64,000 bases of DNA, from the NCBI GenBank assembly GCA_047612485.1, contig JBLGAT010000001.1, positions 1-64,000 on the forward strand, in the 5' to 3' direction. Below, piece after piece: positions 25,836-35,507 of the stretch (positions within the stretch are counted from its first letter, which is position 1; each line of letters begins with the position of its first letter). The translations under genes and the position numbers were made by a program. This DNA is from Sediminicola sp047612485 (lineage in GTDB: Bacteria > Bacteroidota > Bacteroidia > Flavobacteriales > Flavobacteriaceae). The notes under the pieces are model-generated. The model worked only from the letters and a program-made list of their open reading frames with translations. It did not search any database and had not been told where the DNA came from.

Positions 25836-27581
25836 TTAATTAGAAACCACCACGTTGCCACTATTGACCGTGAACAAGCGTTGGTTGACGTTTTTAAGGC
25901 TCAGTTTAAAAACCTTGGTTTCCTTGCTCTGGTATGGGCTGCCATAGTTATAGTAAATCGTAGCCTTAAGATAGGTAGGGGTCAGGCTCTTGTTGCCTGA
26001 ATAGTTAATGTTCACCTGCCAATTGCCCTTCAAGGAACCATCTATCAAATATTCCTCGGTAGCATAGCCCAATGATTTTTCGTCCTTGATCCGTTCGGCA
26101 TTGTCCCGGTAACTATGGCTCCAATCAAAATAACGGTTTTCGGGGTTTACAAACTGTAATTTAAACTCAGCCTCACTGTCGGCCCATTCGAAGACCAGGC
26201 GGGTACCCTCGAAATATTCGTCCAGGGTCAACTTCTTCAGGTCGCGTTTTGATAAAAGTTGTTTTCCCTTCAAGGTGATCAGGTTGTTCAGCTCCCGATC
26301 CATGATCTGTGTAAAGATCTTTTGGTTATCGTTAAGGAAGCCATCTTCATCAAGGAGATATCCGTAACGGGCATATATAGCAGCTGCCTTCTGGTAGGCA
26401 CCAATTTCTTGATAACTGCCGGCCAGGTCCAAATAGGACTGCGCATAATTGGGGCGCAATATAAAGACCTCCTTGTAGATGTCATTAGCCTTTTCAATTT
26501 CCCCCATGGCCTGGTACATATATGCCAATGACTTTAAGGCGACTGGATTATCTTCAAATAATGACCAGTGTTCAGCAATGATATTGTCGGCAAATGGTTG
26601 GTTTTCTGTTATTTTGGTAAAATAGTCGTAAGCGTCCAAAAAATAGAAATAAGAACTTGAATATTTTAACGCATTCGCATTGTATATGGATATGGCTTCC
26701 TGCTGGTCTTTTGCTGCATTCAATTCTTGAAGGTATGTGGGGCCATTGATCGCATTTTTATTTTGGACCGCATGATCGAAGTATTTATTGTCCTGAACAC
26801 GGGCTACATCAATAATTTCACCATTTTCGTCCTTTGGTTCAAAACGCGCCGTTTTGGTATTGATGACAATTATACCGCCCTTGCCAAAAGTTCCATATCG
26901 TATAAGCCCATTCATGGAAGCTACTATAGCAATACGATCAATGTTTTGGGGATCAATAAAGGAAGGAAATTGTTCGGTCAAAAGTCCGTCGATATCATAG
27001 CCCGCTGGCTTTACACCCAAACTCCCCTGAACGCGGAATATTATTTTTGTTTCCGCCGCCGACCTTAGCACCTTAATTCCGGGAAATCTACCTTGGATTA
27101 CGGCAGCCAAATCAAAGGCGCCTGTATTTATCTGATTTTTATCAATAACACGCAATGAAAAACCAGTAGCATCGGCATCCCAATAACCGAATGCAGTTCT
27201 TATTACCTTAGGATTGGTCCTATATTCTATGGCCAATTCCTTTTGGTTCTTTAATGATTTTGTAACGGTTACCCCCTCTAAATTCTCTGTTTTCTCATAC
27301 ATTTTGATATTCAACACCCTGGTAACGTCCTCAACGGCTATTTCCATTGGCAACATTCCCATACGGCTAAAAACCAAAATATCCCCTGCCAGGGTCGATA
27401 TCTCATATTTTCCGGTACCATCGGATATTGCAGTGTTGGTTTTTCCTTCAATTGAAATATTAACATCCCTCAGCACACCAAAATCGTCGGAAATGGTCCC
27501 AAAAACTTTTTTTAAGTTTTCTTGCGAAAAACCTAGGCTAACAAAGAGGCAAAGTACGAGCGTAAGGAATGATTCTTTCAT
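25836..27581 (-). CDS. Plug-domain protein with TPR repeats and no barrel
   Basis: A 581-residue exported protein: signal peptide 1-19 (SLGFSQ), carboxypeptidase-regulatory-like domain (about 26-100, FGTISDDFGVLRDVNISIEG), then a TonB-receptor-plug-like region (about 130-245) with DLAAVIQGRFPGIKVL and IDRIAIVASMNGLIRYGTFG, GGIIVINTK. Instead of a barrel it continues with helical TPR-like repeats (about 345-412: NPVALKSLAYMYQAMGEIEK, AQSYLDLAGSYQEIGAYQKA) and a beta-rich C-terminal domain. It therefore cannot be a transporter by itself. A role in outer-membrane or periplasmic assembly is only a guess. Complete and intact, in its own unit. Confidence 0.75.
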   Translation of the reverse strand: MKESFLTLVLCLFVSLGFSQENLKKVFGTISDDFGVLRDVNISIEGKTNTAISDGTGKYEISTLAGDILVFSRMGMLPMEIAVEDVTRVLNIKMYEKTENLEGVTVTKSLKNQKELAIEYRTNPKVIRTAFGYWDADATGFSLRVIDKNQINTGAFDLAAVIQGRFPGIKVLRSAAETKIIFRVQGSLGVKPAGYDIDGLLTEQFPSFIDPQNIDRIAIVASMNGLIRYGTFGKGGIIVINTKTARFEPKDENGEIIDVARVQDNKYFDHAVQNKNAINGPTYLQELNAAKDQQEAISIYNANALKYSSSYFYFLDAYDYFTKITENQPFADNIIAEHWSLFEDNPVALKSLAYMYQAMGEIEKANDIYKEVFILRPNYAQSYLDLAGSYQEIGAYQKAAAIYARYGYLLDEDGFLNDNQKIFTQIMDRELNNLITLKGKQLLSKRDLKKLTLDEYFEGTRLVFEWADSEAEFKLQFVNPENRYFDWSHSYRDNAERIKDEKSLGYATEEYLIDGSLKGNWQVNINYSGNKSLTPTYLKATIYYNYGSPYQSKETKVFKLSLKNVNQRLFTVNSGNVVVSN

Positions 27582-28117
27582 TATTTTTATAGATTATAAG
27601 ATACAACAATATAGAAAATATAATACAATTATTGTGCCAAATACATATCTTTTAAATATTAATTTTAAATAAAATATTGTTTTCTCCGTCTGGTTTTAAT
27701 TCTAAAAATCAGCACCACTTTTCGTTGACCAGCCATTCTGAAATTATTATAAAAAATGTACTTTAAGTAAACGGGGTCGGCTACTGCGTAATCTTAGCAC
27801 TCATTTACCTTAATGCACCAATTGGTAGAAATTTAAAAAGTAAAATTCCTTATAAAAATTCATTATTGCCCCAAGTGAAGTCGATGTTGAGCAGAGCATC
27901 CATTTTACTTGGGGTATTTTATTATATTTTTGTTATATTAAAACTAACGTCTTTGGTAGCTGTAACTTTCAATTGCTCTTACTGAAACCTAAATCGTTTG
28001 GATCACAATCTATATCAACAAAAGTATACGAGCTATTGTTAATTACTTTAGCAGGTAGTGTTTTTATCTTTTTGCAACACTCCCTATATTAGCAACGCGC
28101 CATAAACCACTTAATTA
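27582..28117. other. 536-bp intergenic region with an orphan hairpin
   Basis: AT-rich region between divergent genes. I find no credible gene or tRNA. It holds one strong inverted repeat at 27869-27917 (listed separately). Near 28060-28075 there is only an imperfect -7-like sequence before parE. Confidence 0.5.
27869..27917 (+). terminator. Orphan hairpin with T-rich tail
   Basis: CCCCAAGT and ACTTGGGG pair across a loop of about 30 bases and a TATTTTATTATATTTTTG tail follows. No plus-strand gene precedes it except the decayed carboxylase, so it may be the terminator of a lost gene or the end of an unknown small RNA, or a dispersed repeat. Confidence 0.4.
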
Positions 28118-29971
28118 ATGGAAAACACCCAATATACAGAAGATAATATACGTTCATTGGATTGGAAGGAGCATATTCGTTTGCGACCTGGAATGTATAT
28201 TGGAAAATTGGGCGATGGATCCTCTGCAGATGACGGTATCTACATACTTCTTAAGGAAGTTATGGATAACTGTATTGATGAGTTTGTGATGGGGGCAGGT
28301 AAGACTATAGATATTGTCATAAAGGATAATGTGGTCAGCGTCCGGGATTACGGACGAGGTATTCCTTTGGGTAAAGTTGTGGACGTGGTTTCCAAAATGA
28401 ACACTGGGGGTAAGTATGACAGTAAGGCCTTTAAGAAATCTGTAGGCTTAAATGGTGTTGGTACCAAAGCAGTCAATGCGCTGTCCACATTTTTTAAAGT
28501 AGAATCTTCTAGGGAAAATCTTTTAAAAACTGCCGAATTCCATCAAGGGAACCTTGTGTCAGAAGATGGTCCTGTGGAAACAACGAAACGCAAGGGAACC
28601 AAAGTATCGTTTATTCCAGACGAGGTCATCTTCAAAAAATATAAATATAGGAATGAGTATGTAGAGCGCATGCTTAAATACTATGTCTACTTAAATCCAG
28701 GTCTGACCATCGTTTTCAATGGGGAAAAATTCCATTCCGAAAACGGATTAAAGGATTTACTGGAGGACAACAATCCTAAGGATGATATGCTTTATCCTAT
28801 CATTCATTTAAAAGGAGAGGATATAGAAGTTGCCATAACACATAGCAAAACACAGTATAGTGAGGAATACCATTCATTCGTGAATGGCCAGCACACCACG
28901 CAGGGGGGGACACATCAATCTGCCTTTAGGGAAGCAGTAGCAAGGACCATTCGTGACTTTTATGGAAAAAATTATGAGGCGTCCGATATACGAAAATCCA
29001 TAATTTCGGCCATTGCCATTAAAGTGATGGAACCTATATTTGAAAGTCAGACCAAAACAAAGTTGGGTTCCACCGATATGGGAGGTGCCTTTCCAACGGT
29101 TAGAACGTACATCAACGATTTTGTAGGGAAACAGTTAGACAATTACCTTCACAAAAACCCAGATACCGCAGAGAAACTCCAGCGTAAGATCATCCAGGCG
29201 GAACGGGAAAGAAAAGAACTTTCCGGAATAAGAAAATTAGCAAAGGACCGGGCAAAAAAAGCAAGCTTGCACAATAAGAAACTTAGGGATTGTAGGGTGC
29301 ATCTTGGGGATATGAAAAACGAAAAGCGATTGGAGAGCACCTTGTTTATCACAGAGGGAGATTCTGCATCGGGTTCCATTACCAAATCTAGGAACGTGAA
29401 TACCCAAGCCGTATTTAGTCTAAGGGGAAAGCCTTTGAATTCCTATGGGATGTCCAAGAAGATTGTATACGAGAACGAAGAATTCAACTTACTGCAGGCT
29501 GCCTTGAACATAGAAGAGTCTATGGAGGATCTCAGGTACAATAATGTTGTAATCGCTACGGATGCCGATGTTGATGGGATGCATATCCGTTTGTTGTTGA
29601 TTACTTTCTTCCTTCAATTTTTTCCAGAGCTAATCAAGGAGAACCATCTCTATATATTACAGACCCCTTTGTTCAGGGTGCGAAATAAAAAAGAAACAAT
29701 CTATTGCTATAGTGATGAGGAACGAAGAAATGCGGTTGAAAAGCTCACAGGAAAACCGGAGATCACCAGGTTTAAGGGATTGGGTGAAATTTCTCCGGAC
29801 GAATTCCAACATTTCATTGGAGATGACATTCGTTTGGAGCCCGTGATGTTGGACAAAGCTTTGTCCATTGAGAATTTGTTGGAATTTTATATGGGTAAAA
29901 ACACACCTGACCGTCAGAAATTTATTATAGAGAATCTTAAAGTTGAACTTGACCTTGTTAAGGACAACTAA
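28118..29971 (+). CDS. parE: DNA topoisomerase IV subunit B
   Basis: ATPase subunit of a type IIA topoisomerase that separates linked chromosomes. The 617 residues hold the GHKL ATPase (LRPGMYIGKLGDG, EVMDNCIDEF, VRDYGRGIPLG, GVGTKAVNAL), a transducer domain and the TOPRIM metal site: ITEGDSASGS and DADVDGMHIR. The C-terminal tower ends with RFKGLGE.SPDEF. parC follows 31 bp downstream, and the unusually divergent subunit A favours topoisomerase IV over gyrase; Bacteroidota carry gyrA and gyrB elsewhere. Intact. Confidence 0.93.
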   Translation: MENTQYTEDNIRSLDWKEHIRLRPGMYIGKLGDGSSADDGIYILLKEVMDNCIDEFVMGAGKTIDIVIKDNVVSVRDYGRGIPLGKVVDVVSKMNTGGKYDSKAFKKSVGLNGVGTKAVNALSTFFKVESSRENLLKTAEFHQGNLVSEDGPVETTKRKGTKVSFIPDEVIFKKYKYRNEYVERMLKYYVYLNPGLTIVFNGEKFHSENGLKDLLEDNNPKDDMLYPIIHLKGEDIEVAITHSKTQYSEEYHSFVNGQHTTQGGTHQSAFREAVARTIRDFYGKNYEASDIRKSIISAIAIKVMEPIFESQTKTKLGSTDMGGAFPTVRTYINDFVGKQLDNYLHKNPDTAEKLQRKIIQAERERKELSGIRKLAKDRAKKASLHNKKLRDCRVHLGDMKNEKRLESTLFITEGDSASGSITKSRNVNTQAVFSLRGKPLNSYGMSKKIVYENEEFNLLQAALNIEESMEDLRYNNVVIATDADVDGMHIRLLLITFFLQFFPELIKENHLYILQTPLFRVRNKKETIYCYSDEERRNAVEKLTGKPEITRFKGLGEISPDEFQHFIGDDIRLEPVMLDKALSIENLLEFYMGKNTPDRQKFIIENLKVELDLVKDN

Positions 29972-30002
29972 ATATAAACCAAACTAATACGAATCTTTCT
30001 GA

Positions 30003-32654
30003 ATGGAAGAGAATGAAGAAGTAAATGAAGGAATTAATGAAAACCTAGACAATTCCCAAGACTCCTTGACCAAGGTCACGGGGATGTACAAAGATTGGTT
30101 TTTAGATTACGCTTCCTATGTTATTTTAGAACGTGCAGTACCAGCTATTGAAGACGGCTTTAAACCCGTACAGAGGAGGATCATGCACGCCCTAAAGGAG
30201 CTTGATGACGGCAGGTACAACAAGGTGGCCAACGTTGTTGGGCATACCATGCAGTACCATCCCCATGGTGACGCCAGCATAGCAGATGCCATGGTGCAGA
30301 TCGGACAAAAAGATCTGCTGATCGATACCCAAGGAAACTGGGGGAATATTTTAACTGGAGACGGGGCAGCGGCGTCGAGATATATCGAGGCCAGACTATC
30401 CAAATTTGGACTGGAAGTTGTTTTTAGTCCAAAAATCACCGAATGGCAGCAATCTTATGATGGCAGACGTAAAGAACCCGTAAATCTTCCGGTTAAATTT
30501 CCGCTTCTATTGGCATCAGGGGCCGAAGGAATTGCGGTAGGACTATCCACAAAAGTACTCCCACACAATTTTATTGAATTGATAGACGCCTCCATTAAAC
30601 ATCTAAAAGGACAGCGTTTTACGCTATTTCCAGATTTCCCTACAGCGGGGATCATTGATGTTACCAATTATAATGAAGGACTAAGGGGAGGGAAAATACG
30701 CGTCAGGGCAAAAATTTCACAACTGGATAGAAATACGCTGGTTATTAATGAGATTCCATACGGAACCAACACCTCTACTTTAATAGATTCTATCCTAAAA
30801 GCAAATGATAAAGGCAAAATAAAAATCAAAAAAATTGAGGATAATACAGCTGCAGATGTAGAGATTTTGGTGCATTTGCCAAGTGGACTTTCACCTGACA
30901 AGACAATTGATGCCCTTTATGCATTTACAGCCTGTGAATCATCAATTTCACCTCTGGGTTGTATTATTGAAGACAACAAGCCTCTTTTCATTGGAGTGGT
31001 GGAAATGTTGAAAAGATCCACTGATAATACGGTGGAGCTATTAAAAGCTGAATTGGAAATACAGCTTTCGGAACTAGATGAACAGTGGCATTTTACATCC
31101 TTGGAGCGTATCTTTATTGAAAAAAGGATATATAGGGATATTGAAGAGGAAGAAACGTGGGAAGGTGTTATACTGGCCATTGATAAGGGGTTACAGCCTT
31201 ATGTGGGCCATCTGAAAAGAGCTATTACAGAGGATGATATTGTACGGCTTACTGAAATTCGAATCAAAAGGATTTCCAAATTCGATCTGGAAAAGGCCCA
31301 ACAACTTATTGAAACGCTTGAAGAAAAAATTGCCCAGGTAAAATACCACCTTGAGCATTTGATCGATTATGCCATCGATTACTTCAAGAGTTTAAAGGAA
31401 AAATACGGAAAAGGAAGGGAGCGAAAATCTGAAATTCGAATTTTTGATGATATTGAAGCCACTAAAGTGGTCATTCGAAACACAAAACTTTATATGAACA
31501 AGGAGGAGGGCTTTGTGGGCACTTCCCTAAAAAGAGACGAGTATGTAACCGAATGTAGTGATATTGATGATATCATCTGTTTTACGAATGATGGTAAAAT
31601 GATGATCACTAGGGTAGACCATAAGACATTTGTTGGCAAAAACATCATTCATGTCGCGGTTTTCAAGAAAAAGGACAAGCGTACTATTTACAACATAATT
31701 TATAAGGACGGAAAAGGTGGCCCGAGTTATATCAAACGTTTTAATGTTACCAGTATCACTAGAGATAAAATTTATGATTTGACCAATGGGAAGGCCAATT
31801 CCGAGATCTTGTATTTTTCGGAGAATCCTAATGGGGAAGCAGAGGTGGTTACCGTATTATTGCGCCAAGCTGGCAGTATAAAAAAACTAAAATGGGACAT
31901 TGATTTTGCGGATGTCCTAATAAAAGGGAGGGCTTCCAAAGGAAATGTAGTCACAAAATACCCTATTAAACGAGTCGAACTAAAGGAAAAGGGCGTTTCC
32001 ACCTTGAAGCCAAGAAAAATATGGTTTGATGATGTGGTCAGAAGGCTTAATGTTGATGGAAGGGGAGACCTATTAGGGGAATTTAGGGGAGACGACCTTC
32101 TGCTTGTAGTAACCCAAAAAGGAGTATGCAAAACTTTAATACCGGACCTTTCCACACATTTTGATGAAGATATGATACTATTGGAAAAATGGAATCCTGA
32201 CAAACCCTTATCAGCAGTCTATTTTGAGGGGGAAAAGGAGAAATATTACATAAAACGCTTCGTCATAGAAAATGAGGGAAAAGAGGAATTGTTCATTTCC
32301 GAACACCCTAAATCGGTCCTGGAGTTAATTTCCACGGACTGGAGACCTGTTGTAGAAGTAGAATTTTCAAAACCGAGAGGCAAAGAAGTTAAGCCCAACC
32401 AAACAATTGATTTGGAAGACTTTATAGCGGTTAAGGGAATAAAGGCTTTAGGTAATGTTTTGACGTCAGAAAAGGTAAAGAGTGTAAACGCGCTGGAACC
32501 ATTGCCCTATGAAGAGGCAGAAGAGCAAAAACCGGAGGACATAGAAGTGGTAGACGAAGAGTCCTTGGACCCTTCTAATGATACCACAGCCTCAAATTCT
32601 TCAAAGCCCAAGGATTCCAATCCAGAAGATGAAGGTCAGACACTGTTGTTTTAA
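30003..32654 (+). CDS. parC: DNA topoisomerase IV subunit A
   Basis: DNA-breaking and rejoining subunit, partner of parE. The 883 residues begin with an acidic tail, then the winged-helix region DWFLDYASYVILERAVP and VQRRIMHALKELDDGRYNKVANVVG. The catalytic Tyr lies in AAASRYIEARLSKFG. A tower and a long coiled-coil (EKAQQLIETLEEKIAQVKYH) precede a C-terminal beta-pinwheel (from about 500). The last ~50 residues are strongly acidic (EEAEEQKPEDIEVVDEESLD), as in other Bacteroidota subunits. mscL starts 8 bp after its stop. Confidence 0.93.
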   Translation: MEENEEVNEGINENLDNSQDSLTKVTGMYKDWFLDYASYVILERAVPAIEDGFKPVQRRIMHALKELDDGRYNKVANVVGHTMQYHPHGDASIADAMVQIGQKDLLIDTQGNWGNILTGDGAAASRYIEARLSKFGLEVVFSPKITEWQQSYDGRRKEPVNLPVKFPLLLASGAEGIAVGLSTKVLPHNFIELIDASIKHLKGQRFTLFPDFPTAGIIDVTNYNEGLRGGKIRVRAKISQLDRNTLVINEIPYGTNTSTLIDSILKANDKGKIKIKKIEDNTAADVEILVHLPSGLSPDKTIDALYAFTACESSISPLGCIIEDNKPLFIGVVEMLKRSTDNTVELLKAELEIQLSELDEQWHFTSLERIFIEKRIYRDIEEEETWEGVILAIDKGLQPYVGHLKRAITEDDIVRLTEIRIKRISKFDLEKAQQLIETLEEKIAQVKYHLEHLIDYAIDYFKSLKEKYGKGRERKSEIRIFDDIEATKVVIRNTKLYMNKEEGFVGTSLKRDEYVTECSDIDDIICFTNDGKMMITRVDHKTFVGKNIIHVAVFKKKDKRTIYNIIYKDGKGGPSYIKRFNVTSITRDKIYDLTNGKANSEILYFSENPNGEAEVVTVLLRQAGSIKKLKWDIDFADVLIKGRASKGNVVTKYPIKRVELKEKGVSTLKPRKIWFDDVVRRLNVDGRGDLLGEFRGDDLLLVVTQKGVCKTLIPDLSTHFDEDMILLEKWNPDKPLSAVYFEGEKEKYYIKRFVIENEGKEELFISEHPKSVLELISTDWRPVVEVEFSKPRGKEVKPNQTIDLEDFIAVKGIKALGNVLTSEKVKSVNALEPLPYEEAEEQKPEDIEVVDEESLDPSNDTTASNSSKPKDSNPEDEGQTLLF

Positions 32655-32662
32655 GTAGCTAT

Positions 32663-33097
32663 ATGAAGGATTTCTTTAAAGAATTCAAGAATTTTGCGAT
32701 CAAAGGAAATATGATAGATATGGCTGTTGGTATCATCATAGGAACAGCCTTTAACAATGTGGTTAATGCGATTGTGAAAAAAGCCATCATGCCTCCCTTG
32801 AACTTATTGACAACTGGTGTTAACTATTCAGATAGAAAATTAATACTTAGGCCAGCTCAAGGCAATTTAGAAGAGGTCGCGATCGCTTATGGCGAACTGA
32901 TAGAAGTTTTTATCGACTTTATTGTAGTGGCCTTCACCATCTTTGTGGTCATCAAGTTTATCAATCGGTTTAAATCCAAATCGGAAGATCCCAAAAATCA
33001 GGAAGTGGCCACTCCGAAAAATATAGAGTTGTTGGCCAATCTGGAAAAATTAATGAAAGAGCAAAATAAATTATTAAGGAGTATCAAGGATAAATAG
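32663..33097 (+). CDS. mscL: Large-conductance mechanosensitive channel
   Basis: Inner-membrane safety valve that opens under osmotic downshock. The 144 residues show the amphipathic N-terminus MKDFFKEFKNFAIKGN, pore helix TM1 MIDMAVGIIIGTAFNNVVNAIV, a periplasmic loop, TM2 (about 82-104, VFIDFIVVAFTIFVVIKFI) and a cytoplasmic helical end (ELLANLEKLMKEQNKLLRSI). It lies 8 bp after parC and may share its transcript, though no functional link is known. Confidence 0.95.
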   Translation: MKDFFKEFKNFAIKGNMIDMAVGIIIGTAFNNVVNAIVKKAIMPPLNLLTTGVNYSDRKLILRPAQGNLEEVAIAYGELIEVFIDFIVVAFTIFVVIKFINRFKSKSEDPKNQEVATPKNIELLANLEKLMKEQNKLLRSIKDK

Positions 33098-33193
33098 GCG
33101 TCCATCACACTTTAACCCAATTAGGTATGTTATTGTTAAAGTATTAAAAAAAAGCCTCTGTTTATTGTTATATTTACAAAAAAAATTGTTTTT

Positions 33194-34153
33194 ATGGATT
33201 TTACCAATCCGTTAGTATACGGAGTCCCCTGTTTTATCGCCTTTATCTTATTGGAATTAACTTACAGCAAAACCCACGGTGATGATGATTTGTACGAGTG
33301 GAAAGATTTTGCTGCCAGTGGTTTTATGGGTATTGGTTCGGCTATTATTGCCCCTCTTATAAAGGTTATTTCTGCAATTGTAATTTTTGAATTCACCTAT
33401 GAACTTTTTAATCCAATGGATGCCAATGGGGTGAGAACTAATATCATTGGTTTCGAATCCTTTGGTTATGCTTGGTATATATGGCTTCTTTGCCAATTAG
33501 CCGATGATTTTACTTATTATTGGTTCCATAGGGCCAACCATGAAATACGTATTTTATGGGCTGCCCATATTGTTCATCATTCCTCAGATAATTTCAATTT
33601 AGGTACGGCAGTGAGAAACGGTTGGTTCACTATACTGTACAAGCCCTTATTTTACATGTGGATGCCCGCATTAGGCTTTCCCCCTGAAATGGTAGTAGTT
33701 TGTTTAGGGATTGAGGCATTGTGGCAATTTCAACTACATTCCGTCTATATTCCGAAAATGGGCTTTTTAGAGAAGATTTTTAACACCCATACCATGCACC
33801 AGGTGCACCATGCGCAAAATGTAGAATATTTGGATAAAAATCACGGAGGCTTTCTTAATATTTTTGATAAGATTTTTGGCACTTGGAAGGAATTGGATGA
33901 TGATATAAATGTAAAGTACGGTGTGATTCACGCCCCAGAATCCAATAATCCAATTGTTATCCTCACTCATGAGTTCAAGGACATTTATTTGGATGTAAAG
34001 AAATCAAAAAAATTATCGCATGCCCTTATGTACATCTTTGGCCCCCCAGGCTGGAGCCATGATGGCAGTACCTTAACGGTTAAGCAACAACAAAGACTTT
34101 TTAAACGGCATAAGGACATTAATCCTGAACTGGCTTATAGTAGACCAAATTAG
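33194..34153 (+). CDS. Sterol desaturase / fatty acid hydroxylase superfamily protein
   Basis: A 319-residue membrane di-iron protein. His boxes: DFTYYWFHRANHEIRILWAAHIVHHSS (HRxxH and HxxHH) and the C-terminal HTMHQVHHAQN. Four to five hydrophobic helices precede and separate them. This arrangement is that of the fatty-acid hydroxylase superfamily; the flavobacterial proteins are largely unstudied. It differs clearly from the smaller member encoded at 11405-12295. Both ends are intact and a perfect palindromic terminator follows 6 bases after the stop. Confidence 0.85.
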   Translation: MDFTNPLVYGVPCFIAFILLELTYSKTHGDDDLYEWKDFAASGFMGIGSAIIAPLIKVISAIVIFEFTYELFNPMDANGVRTNIIGFESFGYAWYIWLLCQLADDFTYYWFHRANHEIRILWAAHIVHHSSDNFNLGTAVRNGWFTILYKPLFYMWMPALGFPPEMVVVCLGIEALWQFQLHSVYIPKMGFLEKIFNTHTMHQVHHAQNVEYLDKNHGGFLNIFDKIFGTWKELDDDINVKYGVIHAPESNNPIVILTHEFKDIYLDVKKSKKLSHALMYIFGPPGWSHDGSTLTVKQQQRLFKRHKDINPELAYSRPN

Positions 34154-34159
34154 GTTACT

Positions 34160-34215
34160 GACATACATAAAAAAAAAGCCCTTGGATATCCAAGGGCTTT
34201 TTTTTTATGTATGTC
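34160..34215. terminator. Perfect 56-bp palindrome, two-way terminator
   Basis: The two 28-base halves are exact reverse complements: GACATACAT, nine A, GCCCTTGGAT, then the mirror image ending ATGTATGTC. Core stem GCCCTTGGAT/ATCCAAGGGC is flanked by A9 and T9, so it terminates transcripts from both convergent neighbours (desaturase and TerC genes). The outer GACATACAT arms are more than is needed for termination. Confidence 0.92.
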
Positions 34216-34232
34216 ACAAGGTGAATTTAGAG

Positions 34233-35045
34233 TTACTTCGCTACAGACTCGTTTTCCGGTTCAACCTTCTTACGAACCCGCATATTTAAAAACTCTACCA
34301 TCAACGAGAATGATATCGCAAAATAGAGGTATCCTTTAGGTATAACCCCAACCTCGTTACCAAATACGATTAAATGTGAAATATGTGCCGATTCTGCAAT
34401 AAGCATAAATCCTATTAAAATAAGGAAGGATAGACCCAATACTTGTATGGATGGGTGTTTGTTTACAAATTCCCCTACCGGGTTTGCAAATAACATCATG
34501 ATGATTACTGAAATTACTACAGCTACAACCATAAGAATCAGGGCGTCGTTGGGATTGGGAGAAATGCCATTGGTCATTCCTATGGCAGTAAGGATGGAAT
34601 CGAATGAGAATACAATATTGATTACCGTGATTTGGACAATAGCACTGGATAGGGAGGAGGAACTCTGTTTTTGTACTTCACGTTCATCATGACCTTTATC
34701 CTCAACTTTTTCATGAATCTCACTGGTGCTCTTGTAAAGTAAAAATAACCCTCCTCCAAAAAGGATGAGCGCTTGCCCACTGATACCGCCGGTCACCCAA
34801 TCCCCCTCTATAATCCAAAAAGGCTTTTTCATGGAGGTAAGAAGAGAAATCCCAAAAAGTAATAGGATTCGCATCGCCATTGCCAAGATCAATCCTAGGT
34901 TCGTTGCTTTTTTTCGTAAAGATTTATCTAGCTTGCCCGCGGCAATAGATATAAATATGATGTTATCTATACCTAATACAATCTCCAAAAATGTTAGAGT
35001 CAATAACGCTATCCAGGCATCTGGACTGGTGAAAATTTCAAACAT
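34233..35045 (-). CDS. TerC family integral membrane protein
   Basis: A 270-residue inner-membrane protein with about seven hydrophobic helices. TerC marks: LTFLEIVLGIDNIIFISIAAGKL near the N-terminus with the acidic residues in the helix (Glu, Asp), and ITVINIVFSFDSILTAIGM in the middle. Members are linked to metal ion (Mn) export or insertion of metalloproteins. A cytoplasmic acidic/basic loop (EKVEDKGHDEREVQKQ) separates the halves. The lipoprotein gene upstream ends 3 bp before its ATG, suggesting one transcript. Confidence 0.9.
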   Translation of the reverse strand: MFEIFTSPDAWIALLTLTFLEIVLGIDNIIFISIAAGKLDKSLRKKATNLGLILAMAMRILLLFGISLLTSMKKPFWIIEGDWVTGGISGQALILFGGGLFLLYKSTSEIHEKVEDKGHDEREVQKQSSSSLSSAIVQITVINIVFSFDSILTAIGMTNGISPNPNDALILMVVAVVISVIIMMLFANPVGEFVNKHPSIQVLGLSFLILIGFMLIAESAHISHLIVFGNEVGVIPKGYLYFAISFSLMVEFLNMRVRKKVEPENESVAK

Positions 35046-35048
35046 GGT

Positions 35049-35426
35049 TTAATTGGTTTTAGTTGCTGTTCCCCTAGATCTCTTTTTGTCCCCAACAATA
35101 TTGTATTCAAAGGTATAAGTGTCATCAGTAGTGGACATGATCTTCATATGGACGGATTTTTCCTCTGCCATATTTTTAGGATTGATCTTTTTTACGATAT
35201 ATTCACAATCGTTGATCCATCTTACGGTAGAGGTGTCGCTTTTTCCTTGGAAGAAATCAATTTCAATGCCATTTTTACGGATAAAGGTGGTTGTCATTTC
35301 TTCCCCATTCACCAAAGAAGTAAAACTGAATTCCCCCTCTTTGAATTGGTTACAGTTACGTTCCGGTTGGTAACACGATACGCACAAGAACATTGAAAAA
35401 AATATGTAAAATGAGTTTTTAATCAT
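35049..35426 (-). CDS. Small lipoprotein of unknown function
   Basis: A 125-residue protein from the ATG at 35426 (MIKNSFYIFF). It has an N-terminal hydrophobic stretch ending in a lipoprotein-like Cys (VSC, residue 18). The mature part is short and beta-rich: CNQFKEGEFSFTSLVNGEEM, STVRWINDCEYIVKKINPKN, YTFEYNIVGDKKRSRGTATK. Homologues in flavobacteria are often wrongly labelled topoisomerase IV; no such domain is present. Probably cotranscribed with terC. Function unknown. Confidence 0.78.
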   Translation of the reverse strand: MIKNSFYIFFSMFLCVSCYQPERNCNQFKEGEFSFTSLVNGEEMTTTFIRKNGIEIDFFQGKSDTSTVRWINDCEYIVKKINPKNMAEEKSVHMKIMSTTDDTYTFEYNIVGDKKRSRGTATKTN

Positions 35427-35507
35427 ACCCACAAAGAAAAGAAAATTGTGGGTATCTACCATTTAAACTTTTATCAACTTTTAATTCGGTTTCGATAAAA
35501 AGTGACG

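Noticed and set aside
25683..26000. A 105-codon open frame on the plus strand
   Set aside because: Its first part is the last piece of the fossil carboxylase in mixed frames; the rest runs antisense through the plug-TPR gene.
35049..35462. Topoisomerase IV label for the small lipoprotein
   Set aside because: This label is common on homologues but there is no topoisomerase domain; the true parE and parC genes are at 28118-32654.
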